Made by a program: the position numbers and the translations under genes. Below, one piece after another: positions 26,554 to 33,719 of a stretch of DNA of 33,719 nucleotides. The notes beneath the pieces are model-generated. The model ran no database searches. It was not told where the DNA came from and saw only the letters and a list, made by a program, of their open reading frames with translations. Source of the DNA: Bacteroidetes bacterium CG2_30_32_10 (GTDB lineage: Bacteria > Bacteroidota > Bacteroidia > Bacteroidales > CG2-30-32-10); the NCBI GenBank assembly GCA_001872995.1, contig MNXO01000012.1, positions 1-33,719 on the forward strand, in the 5' to 3' direction. Within the stretch, counting starts at the first letter, position 1. Each line of letters begins with the position of its first letter.

Positions 26554-28695
26554 TTACTTTTTAGAATCAATAAGAATATTAAGTATTTTGATGCCTGCAT
26601 CAGCAATCATTGTACCAGGACCAAAAATGCCTACCACTCCAGCATCATAAAGAAACTGATAATCTTGAGCAGGAATAACGCCACCTACAATAATCATCAT
26701 ATCATCTCTTCCCAATTTCTTAAGTTCTTCAATGATTTGCGGAACAAGTGTTTTATGACCTGCAGCAAGACTGGATATGCCAACAATGTGAACATCATTT
26801 TCCACAGCTTGTTTTGCTGCTTCGGCAGGAGTTTGAAACAAAGGACCCATATCCACATCAAATCCCATATCTGCATAAGCAGTTGCAACTACTTTAGCAC
26901 CTCTGTCGTGCCCATCTTGTCCCATTTTTGCAATCATAATACGTGGGCGACGACCTTCTATCTTCGCAAATTCATCAGCAAGTTCTCTGGCTTTTTTGAA
27001 ATTACTGTCATTTTCTATTTCCATTTTATATACTCCTGAAATTGAACGAATAGTAGCTTTATATCTACCAAATATTTTTTCGCAAGCATCTGAAATTTCA
27101 CCAAGTGAAGCACGTTTTCTTGCAGCATCTATTGCCAATGCTAATAAATTTCCTTGTCCAGTCTGACAAGCATTAGTAATGGCATCTAATGCTTTTTTAA
27201 CCTCATCGCTATTTCTTTCAGCTCTTAGTTTTTTCAAACGAGCTATTTGCGATATACGAACGGCAGTGTTATCTACCTCTAAAGTTTCGATGGGGTCTTC
27301 TTTATCTAAGCGATATTTATTTATACCTACAATTACGTCTTTACCTGAATCAATCTTTGCCTGTTTGCGTGCAGAAGCCTCTTCAATTCGCATTTTTGGC
27401 AAACCTGTTTCAATAGCTTTTGCCATTCCACCCAATTCTTCAACCTCTTGTATTAGTTTCCATGCTTTGTGAGCGATTTCGTGAGTTAATGCTTCTACAT
27501 AATAAGAACCAGCCCATGGATCAATGGCTTTGCATATATTAGTTTCTTCTTGTATAAATATTTGGGTGTTTCTTGCAATACGAGCGGAAAAATCAGTGGG
27601 TAGTGCAATTGCTTCATCAAGAGCATTGGTGTGAAGAGATTGCGTATGACCCAAAGCAGCAGCCATCGCTTCAATACAAGTACGAGCTATATTATTATAG
27701 GGGTCTTGCTCTGTTAAACTCCATCCAGAAGTTTGCGAATGTGTTCTTAAGGCAAGCGATTTAGGGTTCTTAGGATTGAATTGTTTAACCAATTTTGCCC
27801 ACAACATTCTTGCTGCACGCATTTTAGCTATTTCCATAAAATGATTCATTCCTACACCCCAGAAAAACGACAATCTTGGTGCAAAAGAATCTATGTCCAT
27901 ACCAGCTTTAACGCCAGTACGCAAATATTCTAAGCCATCAGCTAAAGTATAAGCCAATTCAATATCAGCAGTGGCACCAGCTTCTTGTATATGATATCCA
28001 CTAATGCTAATAGAATTGAATTTAGGCATGTTTTTGGATGTAAACTCAAATATGTCAGCAATAATTTTCATAGAAGGAGTTGGCGGATAAATATAAGTGT
28101 TACGAACCATAAACTCCTTTAAAATGTCATTTTGAATGGTTCCGCTTAGTTTTTCCATTGATACGCCTTGTTCTTCGGCAGCAACAATATAAAATGCAAG
28201 AACTGGTAATACAGCTCCATTCATAGTCATTGAAACAGACATTTTATCTAAGGGAATTTGGTCGAAAAGAACTTTCATATCAAGAATAGAATCGATAGCA
28301 ACACCAGCTTTACCAACATCACCAACAACGCGTTCGTGGTCAGAATCGTAACCACGATGTGTAGCTAAGTCAAATGCAACAGATAATCCCATTTGACCTG
28401 CTGCAAGATTTCTTCTATAAAAGGCATTTGATTCCTCTGCAGTAGAAAAACCAGCATATTGTCTAATTGTCCAAGGCTGCATCACATACATAGTCGAATA
28501 AGGACCTCTTAGAAAAGGCGCTATGCCTGCTGCATAGTTCAAATGTTCCATTCCTAACAAATCAGATTCCTCATAAACTCCTTTAACTGGAATTTGCTCG
28601 GAAGTAATCCAATTTTTACCAACATTATCTTTACTTTCAGAAGAGTTAGTATTTGTAATTGTTTTATATTGAATATTTTTAAAATCTGGACGCAT
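26554..28695 (-). CDS. mutB: Methylmalonyl-CoA mutase, large (catalytic) subunit
   Basis: A 713-residue adenosylcobalamin enzyme interconverting methylmalonyl-CoA and succinyl-CoA. The N-terminal TIM-barrel part carries Tyr80 in [10 protein letters not shown] and His235 in [10 protein letters not shown], both at active-site positions known from the Propionibacterium enzyme. The C-terminal cobalamin domain has the base-off motif Asp594-x-His596-x-x-Gly599 in [10 protein letters not shown], then [10 protein letters not shown] and [10 protein letters not shown]. Length matches catalytic subunits. It follows the small-subunit gene by 24 bases. In Bacteroidota this step feeds propionate and succinate metabolism. 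Confidence 0.97.
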   Translation of the reverse strand: MRPDFKNIQYKTITNTNSSESKDNVGKNWITSEQIPVKGVYEESDLLGMEHLNYAAGIAPFLRGPYSTMYVMQPWTIRQYAGFSTAEESNAFYRRNLAAGQMGLSVAFDLATHRGYDSDHERVVGDVGKAGVAIDSILDMKVLFDQIPLDKMSVSMTMNGAVLPVLAFYIVAAEEQGVSMEKLSGTIQNDILKEFMVRNTYIYPPTPSMKIIADIFEFTSKNMPKFNSISISGYHIQEAGATADIELAYTLADGLEYLRTGVKAGMDIDSFAPRLSFFWGVGMNHFMEIAKMRAARMLWAKLVKQFNPKNPKSLALRTHSQTSGWSLTEQDPYNNIARTCIEAMAAALGHTQSLHTNALDEAIALPTDFSARIARNTQIFIQEETNICKAIDPWAGSYYVEALTHEIAHKAWKLIQEVEELGGMAKAIETGLPKMRIEEASARKQAKIDSGKDVIVGINKYRLDKEDPIETLEVDNTAVRISQIARLKKLRAERNSDEVKKALDAITNACQTGQGNLLALAIDAARKRASLGEISDACEKIFGRYKATIRSISGVYKMEIENDSNFKKARELADEFAKIEGRRPRIMIAKMGQDGHDRGAKVVATAYADMGFDVDMGPLFQTPAEAAKQAVENDVHIVGISSLAAGHKTLVPQIIEELKKLGRDDMMIIVGGVIPAQDYQFLYDAGVVGIFGPGTMIADAGIKILNILIDSKK

Positions 28696-28719
28696 AATAA
28701 TAATTTTGAGGATTCGTAT

Positions 28720-30591
28720 TTATATTCCTAAAAGGTGATTAAATTTTTGAAGTGTTTCTAAGACATTGGTTCTAATATGAATAAAGGCATCTACACCCGC
28801 TTGTTTAAGATTATCAATAATAGCTGTAGGATAGCCAGCAACAATAACTTTAATATTATTATTTCTTTCTTTTATTTGTTTACAAGATTTAGGTACTATT
28901 TCTGCATATTCATCATCAGAACTACAAATGACAATAATATCGGCATTAGCGTTAAAAGCTTCTTTCGCGCCTTCTTCAACAGTTTGAAATCCATTGGTAT
29001 CAATAATATCATAACCGGCACATCCAAAGAAGTTATTAGCAAACATTGCACGGGCTTTTCGCATAGTAAGATTGCCTATGGTCATCAAAAATACTATAGG
29101 TTTCTTATTCCCTTTTAAAACAAAGTCTTCGGTAGCCATACGCAGTGCTTCAAATGCGGTAGCTCCACGATAGGTTTTTAATTTAGAAGTTAAATCTTTA
29201 ATATCTTTGTTTGGCTGCAACTTATCGAGCATTGTTTCTTTCTGATTAGCATGTTGATTGGTTCCTAACATAACAGTTTTACGCATTGCAATATCCATAT
29301 CTCTTTGCTGGCAGGTTTTTTCAATTTCTTCATAAATTGAGCCATTAGTAATTTGTTCAATTAATCCACCTTTTTCTTCAATAGATTGGAACAATTTCCA
29401 AGCTGCATTAGCAATAGAATCGGTTAAATTTTCTATATAATATGAACCTCCAGCAATATCGGCTACTTTGCTAAAATACGCTTCTTCTTTCAATATGATT
29501 TGAGTGTTTCTAGCAACACGATTTGAAAAATCATCAGGTTTTTTGTAGGTTAAATCAAATGGAAGTACGGTAATTGAATTTGCACCGCCAAGAGAAGCTG
29601 CCATTGTTTCTGTTGTGCTACGAAGTACATTCACATAAGGATCATAAATAGTTTTATTCCAAAAAGAAGTAATCGCATGTATATTCATAGACGCAGATGC
29701 GATGTTCTGAGGTTTATATTGTTCCACAATTTTCGCCCATAATAATCTTGCTGCTCTTAATTTGGCAATTTCCATAAAGTAATTTGACCCAATAGCGAAT
29801 GAAAATAGCATTTTAGATGAAATACTATCGATAGAAATTCCTCTATTTGTCATTTCTGCTAAATACTCATTTGCCGAAGCAAGACTATAAGCAAGTTCTT
29901 GAACAATGGATGCACCAGCATTATGATAATAATGACCATTAATGGTTATTGTTGAAATATTTGGAAGATGAGACTTGGTTGTTTTAAGAACTTCGGCACA
30001 TTCATCAAAATCTGCATTTTTAGATTTATAGAAATTGCCGTGTAGCAGGCAAAAGCTTATTGGGTCAAAATTAATTGAGCCTTTTAATTTTTTAATTTCA
30101 ACATTTTGATTTTGTAATTCTTGGATTAATAAATCCAAAAAAGAGGGATAGGATGTTGCTCCAAAAAAATGAATACTTGTAGTGTTAATATCAATACCTT
30201 TCAATATTTGTCTAATATCATCAGGTGTTTCAATATAATGGGCGTTAAAACCGATAGCATTTGCACCTCTTTTAATTGCTTCTAATGCAATTTTATTTGC
30301 TTCAATCACACTTTTAATGTCCACTTCTTGTCTTATTTCCCAATCGTTTCCATTAGTCTTTGTTCCTCTAACAAAAGGAAAATGTTGGGGTAATGATTTT
30401 AAATGTTCAAGATTGGTGAGATTTTCTTGTCTGTAATAAGGTTTTATCTTTAATCCATCAATGGTTTTCCAGATAAGTTTTTTTTCATAATCGCCACCTT
30501 TAAGGTCTTGCATTATTTTTTCTTCCCATTGTGGTGTTGAAATGTCTGGAAATTCGGAAAATAATTGATCTTCGTTATTGTTTTTACTCAT
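28720..30591 (-). CDS. mutA: Methylmalonyl-CoA mutase, small subunit
   Basis: A 623-residue non-catalytic partner of the MutB subunit. The fold is the same, with ISTITINGHYYHNAGASIVQ in place of the catalytic barrel segment and NYFMEIAKLRAARLLWAKIV shared with MutB. The C-terminal cobalamin-like domain has lost the Asp-x-His-x-x-Gly motif: TIGNLTMRKAR stands at the aligned place, so no cofactor is expected here. The ATG at 30589-30591 (MSKNNNEDQLF) was chosen; a longer in-frame start at 30654 would add 21 residues and would place the start codon upstream of the -7 box. Confidence 0.93.
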   Translation of the reverse strand: MSKNNNEDQLFSEFPDISTPQWEEKIMQDLKGGDYEKKLIWKTIDGLKIKPYYRQENLTNLEHLKSLPQHFPFVRGTKTNGNDWEIRQEVDIKSVIEANKIALEAIKRGANAIGFNAHYIETPDDIRQILKGIDINTTSIHFFGATSYPSFLDLLIQELQNQNVEIKKLKGSINFDPISFCLLHGNFYKSKNADFDECAEVLKTTKSHLPNISTITINGHYYHNAGASIVQELAYSLASANEYLAEMTNRGISIDSISSKMLFSFAIGSNYFMEIAKLRAARLLWAKIVEQYKPQNIASASMNIHAITSFWNKTIYDPYVNVLRSTTETMAASLGGANSITVLPFDLTYKKPDDFSNRVARNTQIILKEEAYFSKVADIAGGSYYIENLTDSIANAAWKLFQSIEEKGGLIEQITNGSIYEEIEKTCQQRDMDIAMRKTVMLGTNQHANQKETMLDKLQPNKDIKDLTSKLKTYRGATAFEALRMATEDFVLKGNKKPIVFLMTIGNLTMRKARAMFANNFFGCAGYDIIDTNGFQTVEEGAKEAFNANADIIVICSSDDEYAEIVPKSCKQIKERNNNIKVIVAGYPTAIIDNLKQAGVDAFIHIRTNVLETLQKFNHLLGI

Positions 30592-30643
30592 AATCAATAA
30601 ATTTAGAGAGTTGCTTTTATTAATTTTTAGTTTAAATAGCCCA

Positions 30644-30651
30644 CAAAAATA
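30644..30651 (-). promoter_or_regulatory. Probable -7 box for mutA-mutB
   Basis: The minus strand reads TATTTTTG, a TAnnTTTG match 52 bases before the mutA ATG. It lies inside the possible 5' extension of the reading frame and so supports the shorter start. No -33 TTG was seen. Confidence 0.42.
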
Positions 30652-30746
30652 CAATAAAATATTTATACTATAAATCTTTTACCTCGTATTTTTCGTTATA
30701 AAAACAACTGAAATACGCTGTTATAAAGGGAATTAATTTGAAAATT

Positions 30747-31313
30747 TTACTTCCAACGAAAAGTTGAAATATCAAAACCAGCCAAATCGAGCACTCTATC
30801 AATAACCGTATCAATTAACTCATCAATTGTTGAGGGTTTAGAATAAAAGGAAGGGCTTGCAGGACAAATTATACCTCCAGCAAGCGTTATTTTTTTTAAG
30901 TTTTCTATATGTATTAAGTTAAAAGGCATCTCGCGGGTAACTAGAATTAGTTTTTTTTTTTCTTTAAGCATCACATCAGCGGCTCTAGTGAGCAAATCGT
31001 TTGAAATGCCATTAGAAATTCTGCCTAAAGTTCCCATTGTGCAAGGACAAATAATCATAGCATCATATTTTGCCGACCCAGAGGCAAAAGGAGCAAAAAA
31101 ATCATCGGGAGCATATATTTTATAAGGAAATTGATGATAATACTTGTTTCCCAACTCATATTCCCAAACTTTTTTGGCATTCTCAGAAAAGATAATTCCA
31201 CAATCATCAACCTGATTATCTATTGTTTGCAGCTTATTTATTAGTGATTTTGCATAAATTGCCCCACTAGCACCAGTTACACCAACTATAATTTTTTTTT
31301 TATTTTCATTCAT
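30747..31313 (-). CDS. ubiX: Flavin prenyltransferase UbiX
   Basis: A 188-residue UbiX/Pad1-type enzyme that makes prenylated FMN, the cofactor of UbiD-type decarboxylases. Evidence: FMN-binding GVTGASGAIYAKSL near the N-terminus, PCTMGTLGRISNGISNDLL, LVTREMPFNLIHIENL and the C-terminal GGIICPASPSFYSKP. The ATG at 31311-31313 (MNENKKK) gives the standard length; a longer in-frame start at 31388 would add 25 residues buried inside the upstream gene. It overlaps that gene by 8 bases (ATGAATGA), suggesting coupled translation. No UbiD gene is in the window. Confidence 0.93.
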   Translation of the reverse strand: MNENKKKIIVGVTGASGAIYAKSLINKLQTIDNQVDDCGIIFSENAKKVWEYELGNKYYHQFPYKIYAPDDFFAPFASGSAKYDAMIICPCTMGTLGRISNGISNDLLTRAADVMLKEKKKLILVTREMPFNLIHIENLKKITLAGGIICPASPSFYSKPSTIDELIDTVIDRVLDLAGFDISTFRWK

Positions 31314-31923
31314 TGTTAAACTGATAATAAAAAGTAAATACCAATAAATTGTTAAACTGTCCACGTTTAAACTTGTAAATACTACCAACAGCTTGCTTGC
31401 GAATTGGTATTATTGAGTATGAATGACTTAGATTAAACAAAAGTTTTTTTGTTAATTTATAGGTTATTCCAAAGTTATAAGACAGTTCATAACTATAAAA
31501 ATAGCGATTCCCTTCCTCATATAAGCGATAGCCATCACTTTCTTCTTTATAGTTAATTAAATAGCCCATGCTTACTCCAAGATTAATAATAAATTTTTTC
31601 TTGTAATGGTAGTTTAAGGATAAGGGCACTTCAGCATAATTAAAATGCAAGCGATAATCTCTATCATTAAAATCAATACTATCTGGAGCGTGATGGCTGC
31701 CCTTTTGAATAAATTTCATTTCTAATTGCCAACTAAAATTATCATTAATTTTACGGTTAACAAAAGCTCCAGCCAAAAAACCCGCTTTATGGTAACCCCC
31801 ATAAGTGTCGCCATCAACTTGACTGGCAGTCATTCCTGCCATTATACCTCCATTAAACTTTTGTGCTGATAAGGAATAGGAAAGGAAAAGAGTGAAAAAT
31901 ATACCAAAAATACAATGTTTCAT
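31306..31923 (-). CDS. PorT-like outer-membrane beta-barrel protein
   Basis: A 205-residue secreted protein. The ATG at 31921-31923 starts a signal peptide (MKHCIFGIFFTLFLSYSLSAQ). An upstream in-frame TTG (31941) is less likely. The mature part has the pattern of the PorT/OMP_b-brl_2 family: GGIMAGMTASQVDGDTYGGY, GFLAGAFVNRKIND, FNYAEVPLSLNYHYKKKF and NLGVSMGYLINY, roughly eight amphipathic strands. Specific function unknown; PorT itself takes part in type IX secretion, but this need not be the orthologue. Its 3' end overlaps ubiX, an unexpected partner. Confidence 0.8.
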   Translation of the reverse strand: MKHCIFGIFFTLFLSYSLSAQKFNGGIMAGMTASQVDGDTYGGYHKAGFLAGAFVNRKINDNFSWQLEMKFIQKGSHHAPDSIDFNDRDYRLHFNYAEVPLSLNYHYKKKFIINLGVSMGYLINYKEESDGYRLYEEGNRYFYSYELSYNFGITYKLTKKLLFNLSHSYSIIPIRKQAVGSIYKFKRGQFNNLLVFTFYYQFNNE

Positions 31924-31991
31924 AAGTTTACATTTTACCAATAAGGCTGTAAATTTACAAAATAAATATTAAGTTTTTATTGAAATGAAAT

Positions 31992-32348
31992 TTAGTAGAG
32001 AAGGTATTTTTTTGCAACCTTTTCCCACTTAGCATCATATTTGCTATCCACAAAATAGATGAGCAAATCGGCATCATACTTGCTATCTACAAAATAAATA
32101 AGTTTATCAGCATCGTATTTGCTTTCGGTGAAGAACCACAAGCCTTCATTTTGTGTAACATCGTACTGACTGCTTACTTTATAAACAAGCAAATCGGCAT
32201 CATACTTGCTATCCACTACAAATACTTTAATTTTTGCATCGTATTTGCTATCGCATGAAAACACTTTTTGTGAAAAAGCTAAATTATAATGAAGAATACC
32301 TCCCCACCATACAAGCAAAACAGCGAATTTGAGAATAATGGATTTCAT
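31992..32348 (-). CDS. Secreted SKYDA-repeat protein (DUF6150-like)
   Basis: A 118-residue protein with a signal peptide (about residues 1-26, ending AFSQ). The mature protein is almost wholly made of six repeats beginning SKYDA or a variant at residues 34, 47, 60 (SQYDV), 76, 89 and 102. The period is exactly 13 residues, with one 3-residue insertion in repeat three. Each repeat adds a hydrophobic strand such as DLLIYFVD or KIKVFVVD, so a regular beta-structure is expected. I assign it tentatively to the DUF6150 family of Bacteroidota, whose function is unknown. A Cys at residue 32 is the only one. No promoter box was recognised upstream. Confidence 0.75.
   Translation of the reverse strand: MKSIILKFAVLLVWWGGILHYNLAFSQKVFSCDSKYDAKIKVFVVDSKYDADLLVYKVSSQYDVTQNEGLWFFTESKYDADKLIYFVDSKYDADLLIYFVDSKYDAKWEKVAKKYLLY
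32031..32249 (-). repeat. 39-base coding tandem repeats of the SKYDA protein
   Basis: The DNA encoding the six repeats shows recurring GCATCATACTTGCTATC-like segments on the plus strand at multiples of 39 bases, with one 48-base interval. The copies are partly identical, which points to recent internal duplication of the coding unit. Confidence 0.75.
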
Positions 32349-32423
32349 AATATTTTGTATTTAATGAATAACTATTTTAAATAAAAACCCTGTCTATATT
32401 AAGTATTCAGTATTATTGAATCT

Positions 32424-33584
32424 CTAATTAAAAATATATTTATGGTTATATATAATGCTTTTAGCAATATCTTTCATCATAGCATTTGCTTGAAATATCA
32501 TATCTATATCATTAGGAAAAGGTATAGGCTGTGAATTCTTTACTTTTTGGAGAGTTTCTGGTTTCAGTGCATCGAAATCGCCATTTGCTTGAGTAAACAC
32601 ATTGACAAAAGGAGTTTGAACGGTAATAGGTTCTGTTTTAATTAATTGTTTAGTTACATTGTTATAAAAATCAATATATCCAGAAATAATTGATTCTTTA
32701 TTTAGAACTGTTTCGGACACTTTGCAAGAAATGGTTTTAGTTTTAGCAACTTTAAGATCATTGCCTAAGCTGTCTTTCATTACATTTCCCCTGCTATCAT
32801 AAACATATTGCCAGCCATCAGCTACCTCTTTGGTTTCAAACCAATTGTTTGTATTCACTTGTTCGGGAGATACGCTAATAAGCTTGATGTTTAAATAAAT
32901 ATTGTAGTCGTAATCTAAGCCTGTATTTTGCTTGGCATCAAAGTTAATCCACTTGCTATTCATATCAGTTAGGCTTATTTTCAATAACTCTTCTTCAAAG
33001 TTTGGGTGGAAAGGAATGCCGGTTTGGTTTTGAATTTTGAACAGCACATTGGTGGTGCCTAAAAAAAGCGCGATTTGAATTTGGTTATCTACATCTTTAA
33101 AGTCATTGTAATAACCTTTAACTCTAAGAAGGTCATCATAAGCTTGACGTGCACTGTTTTTATCTTTCTTTTTCAGCAAATCCATTGCATGTGCATAGAA
33201 AAAAGTCGCTGCTTTCAATTTGGCGGCGATAATTTCTTCATCATAATTGATATACTTATAGTTAATGGCTGATAAAATATTGCCTGGCAACACTTTTACT
33301 TTATCTTCTCTGTATTTAAGAGAGCGATAAAAGTTAAAGATTTCGTCCCAAATATCAGGTTGACCAGTTTTTCTGAGATATTCGATTTGGTCATTGTCTT
33401 TTTGATTGGCAATGGCATAAGCGTCTTTTAATACATTAATTTCTTTTGCCGAAGAAGGTTTCTTTTTTAATTTCTTCACCGATTTTTCAACCGCCTTATC
33501 GTACATTCCTTTGTTTAAGTAATGAGTAGAGCTGCATCCCATCATTATACTTGCTACTATTAATATAACCGCTATTTTTTTCAT
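32424..33584 (-). CDS. Uncharacterised lipoprotein with TPR-like N-terminal half
   Basis: A 386-residue predicted lipoprotein. The ATG at 33582-33584 starts MKKIAVILIVASIMMGCSS with lipobox MMGC; another ATG lies 12 bases upstream. The N-terminal half is helical and rich in Lys and Ala (NKGMYDKAVEKSVKKLKKKP, KLKAATFFYAHAMDLLKKKD, ARQAYDDLLRVKGYYNDFKD), resembling tetratricopeptide-type helix pairs. The C-terminal half is beta-like (YNIYLNIKLISVSP, KTISCKVSETVLNKESIISG). I do not recognise the family. It is probably anchored in the envelope with its bulk in the periplasm. Confidence 0.75.
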   Translation of the reverse strand: MKKIAVILIVASIMMGCSSTHYLNKGMYDKAVEKSVKKLKKKPSSAKEINVLKDAYAIANQKDNDQIEYLRKTGQPDIWDEIFNFYRSLKYREDKVKVLPGNILSAINYKYINYDEEIIAAKLKAATFFYAHAMDLLKKKDKNSARQAYDDLLRVKGYYNDFKDVDNQIQIALFLGTTNVLFKIQNQTGIPFHPNFEEELLKISLTDMNSKWINFDAKQNTGLDYDYNIYLNIKLISVSPEQVNTNNWFETKEVADGWQYVYDSRGNVMKDSLGNDLKVAKTKTISCKVSETVLNKESIISGYIDFYNNVTKQLIKTEPITVQTPFVNVFTQANGDFDALKPETLQKVKNSQPIPFPNDIDMIFQANAMMKDIAKSIIYNHKYIFN

Positions 33585-33660
33585 TATGAAAAGCATTTTA
33601 TTGTATGATTAAACGACTGTTTTTTATTTTTTCTATTAATTCATTAAACAAAGATTGAGC

Positions 33661-33668
33661 CAAAATTA
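33661..33668 (-). promoter_or_regulatory. Possible -7 box for the 386-residue lipoprotein
   Basis: The minus strand reads TAATTTTG, matching TAnnTTTG, about 76 bases before the start codon. No -33 TTG lies at the standard distance before the window ends. Confidence 0.35.
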
Positions 33669-33719
33669 GTGAATAATTTCAAATAAAATAGTCGAACCAA
33701 AAATTACTTATTCAAATTT

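Noticed and set aside
26530-27039. 169-codon open frame on the plus strand
   Set aside because: It lies opposite mutB, which has unmistakable family motifs. The product has no recognisable features and the composition is that of an antisense shadow.
28720-30591. Loss of the cobalamin Asp-x-His-x-x-Gly motif in MutA as a sign of a broken gene
   Set aside because: The small subunit of heterodimeric methylmalonyl-CoA mutases is known to lack this motif, so the gene is intact.
30676-30720. Inverted repeat CGTATTT / AAATACG between mutA and ubiX
   Set aside because: Seven pairs separated by about 20 bases with no T-run. It cannot be told from chance in such A+T-rich DNA.
32031-32249. Evenly spaced short DNA repeats resembling a CRISPR array
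   Set aside because: The 39-base period lies fully in frame inside a gene with a signal peptide, and both 'repeat' and 'spacer' encode a regular protein repeat. No cas genes are near.

Overview
The window is A+T-rich bacterial DNA that reads as a member of the Bacteroidota. The evidence is a TonB-dependent receptor with an N-terminal carboxypeptidase-D-like domain, an Omp28-family lipoprotein beside a DUF6029 barrel, PorT-like beta-barrels, a GxxExxY protein, a heterodimeric methylmalonyl-CoA mutase, and many upstream boxes of the form TAnnTTTG, several with a TTG about 20 bases further upstream, which is the promoter type known in this phylum. No rRNA, tRNA, CRISPR array, prophage or recognisable transposase was seen.

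Layout. 1-5.8 kb: the 5' end of an outer-membrane protein (minus), a secreted alkaline phosphatase, a duplicated palindromic repeat directly in front of a GxxExxY-family gene, an uncharacterised membrane-anchored protein, and a large TonB receptor closed by a strong hairpin terminator (all plus). 5.9-11.7 kb: a complete suf operon on the minus strand in the order sufB-C-D-S-E-T, with a good promoter. 11.9-15.15 kb: a minus-strand trio, TlpA-like thioredoxin, DUF6029 barrel and Omp28-like lipoprotein, each carrying a cysteine pair, with its own promoter. 15.2-19.2 kb: a rhomboid protease (minus), then an S41 processing protease and RmuC (plus). 19.2-25.3 kb: a minus-strand exopolysaccharide cluster, GT4 glycosyltransferase, Wza-like lipoprotein, Wzc-like tyrosine kinase, RfbC and a WecA-like lipid-phosphate transferase. 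25.35-30.65 kb: ornithine carbamoyltransferase, then both methylmalonyl-CoA mutase subunits (mutA-mutB). 30.7-33.6 kb: a PorT-like barrel overlapping ubiX, a protein made of 13-residue SKYDA repeats, and a lipoprotein.

How the genes fit together. Most of the window is core metabolism and envelope biology: Fe-S cluster assembly, phosphate and probably iron/heme acquisition at the surface, polysaccharide assembly and export, the succinyl-CoA/propionate branch, and periplasmic proteolysis. The least explained parts are the TlpA-DUF6029-Omp28 trio, which may be a thiol redox chain at the outer membrane, the palindromic repeat coupled to the GxxExxY gene, with a vestige of that gene's start in the upstream copy, and the SKYDA repeat protein.
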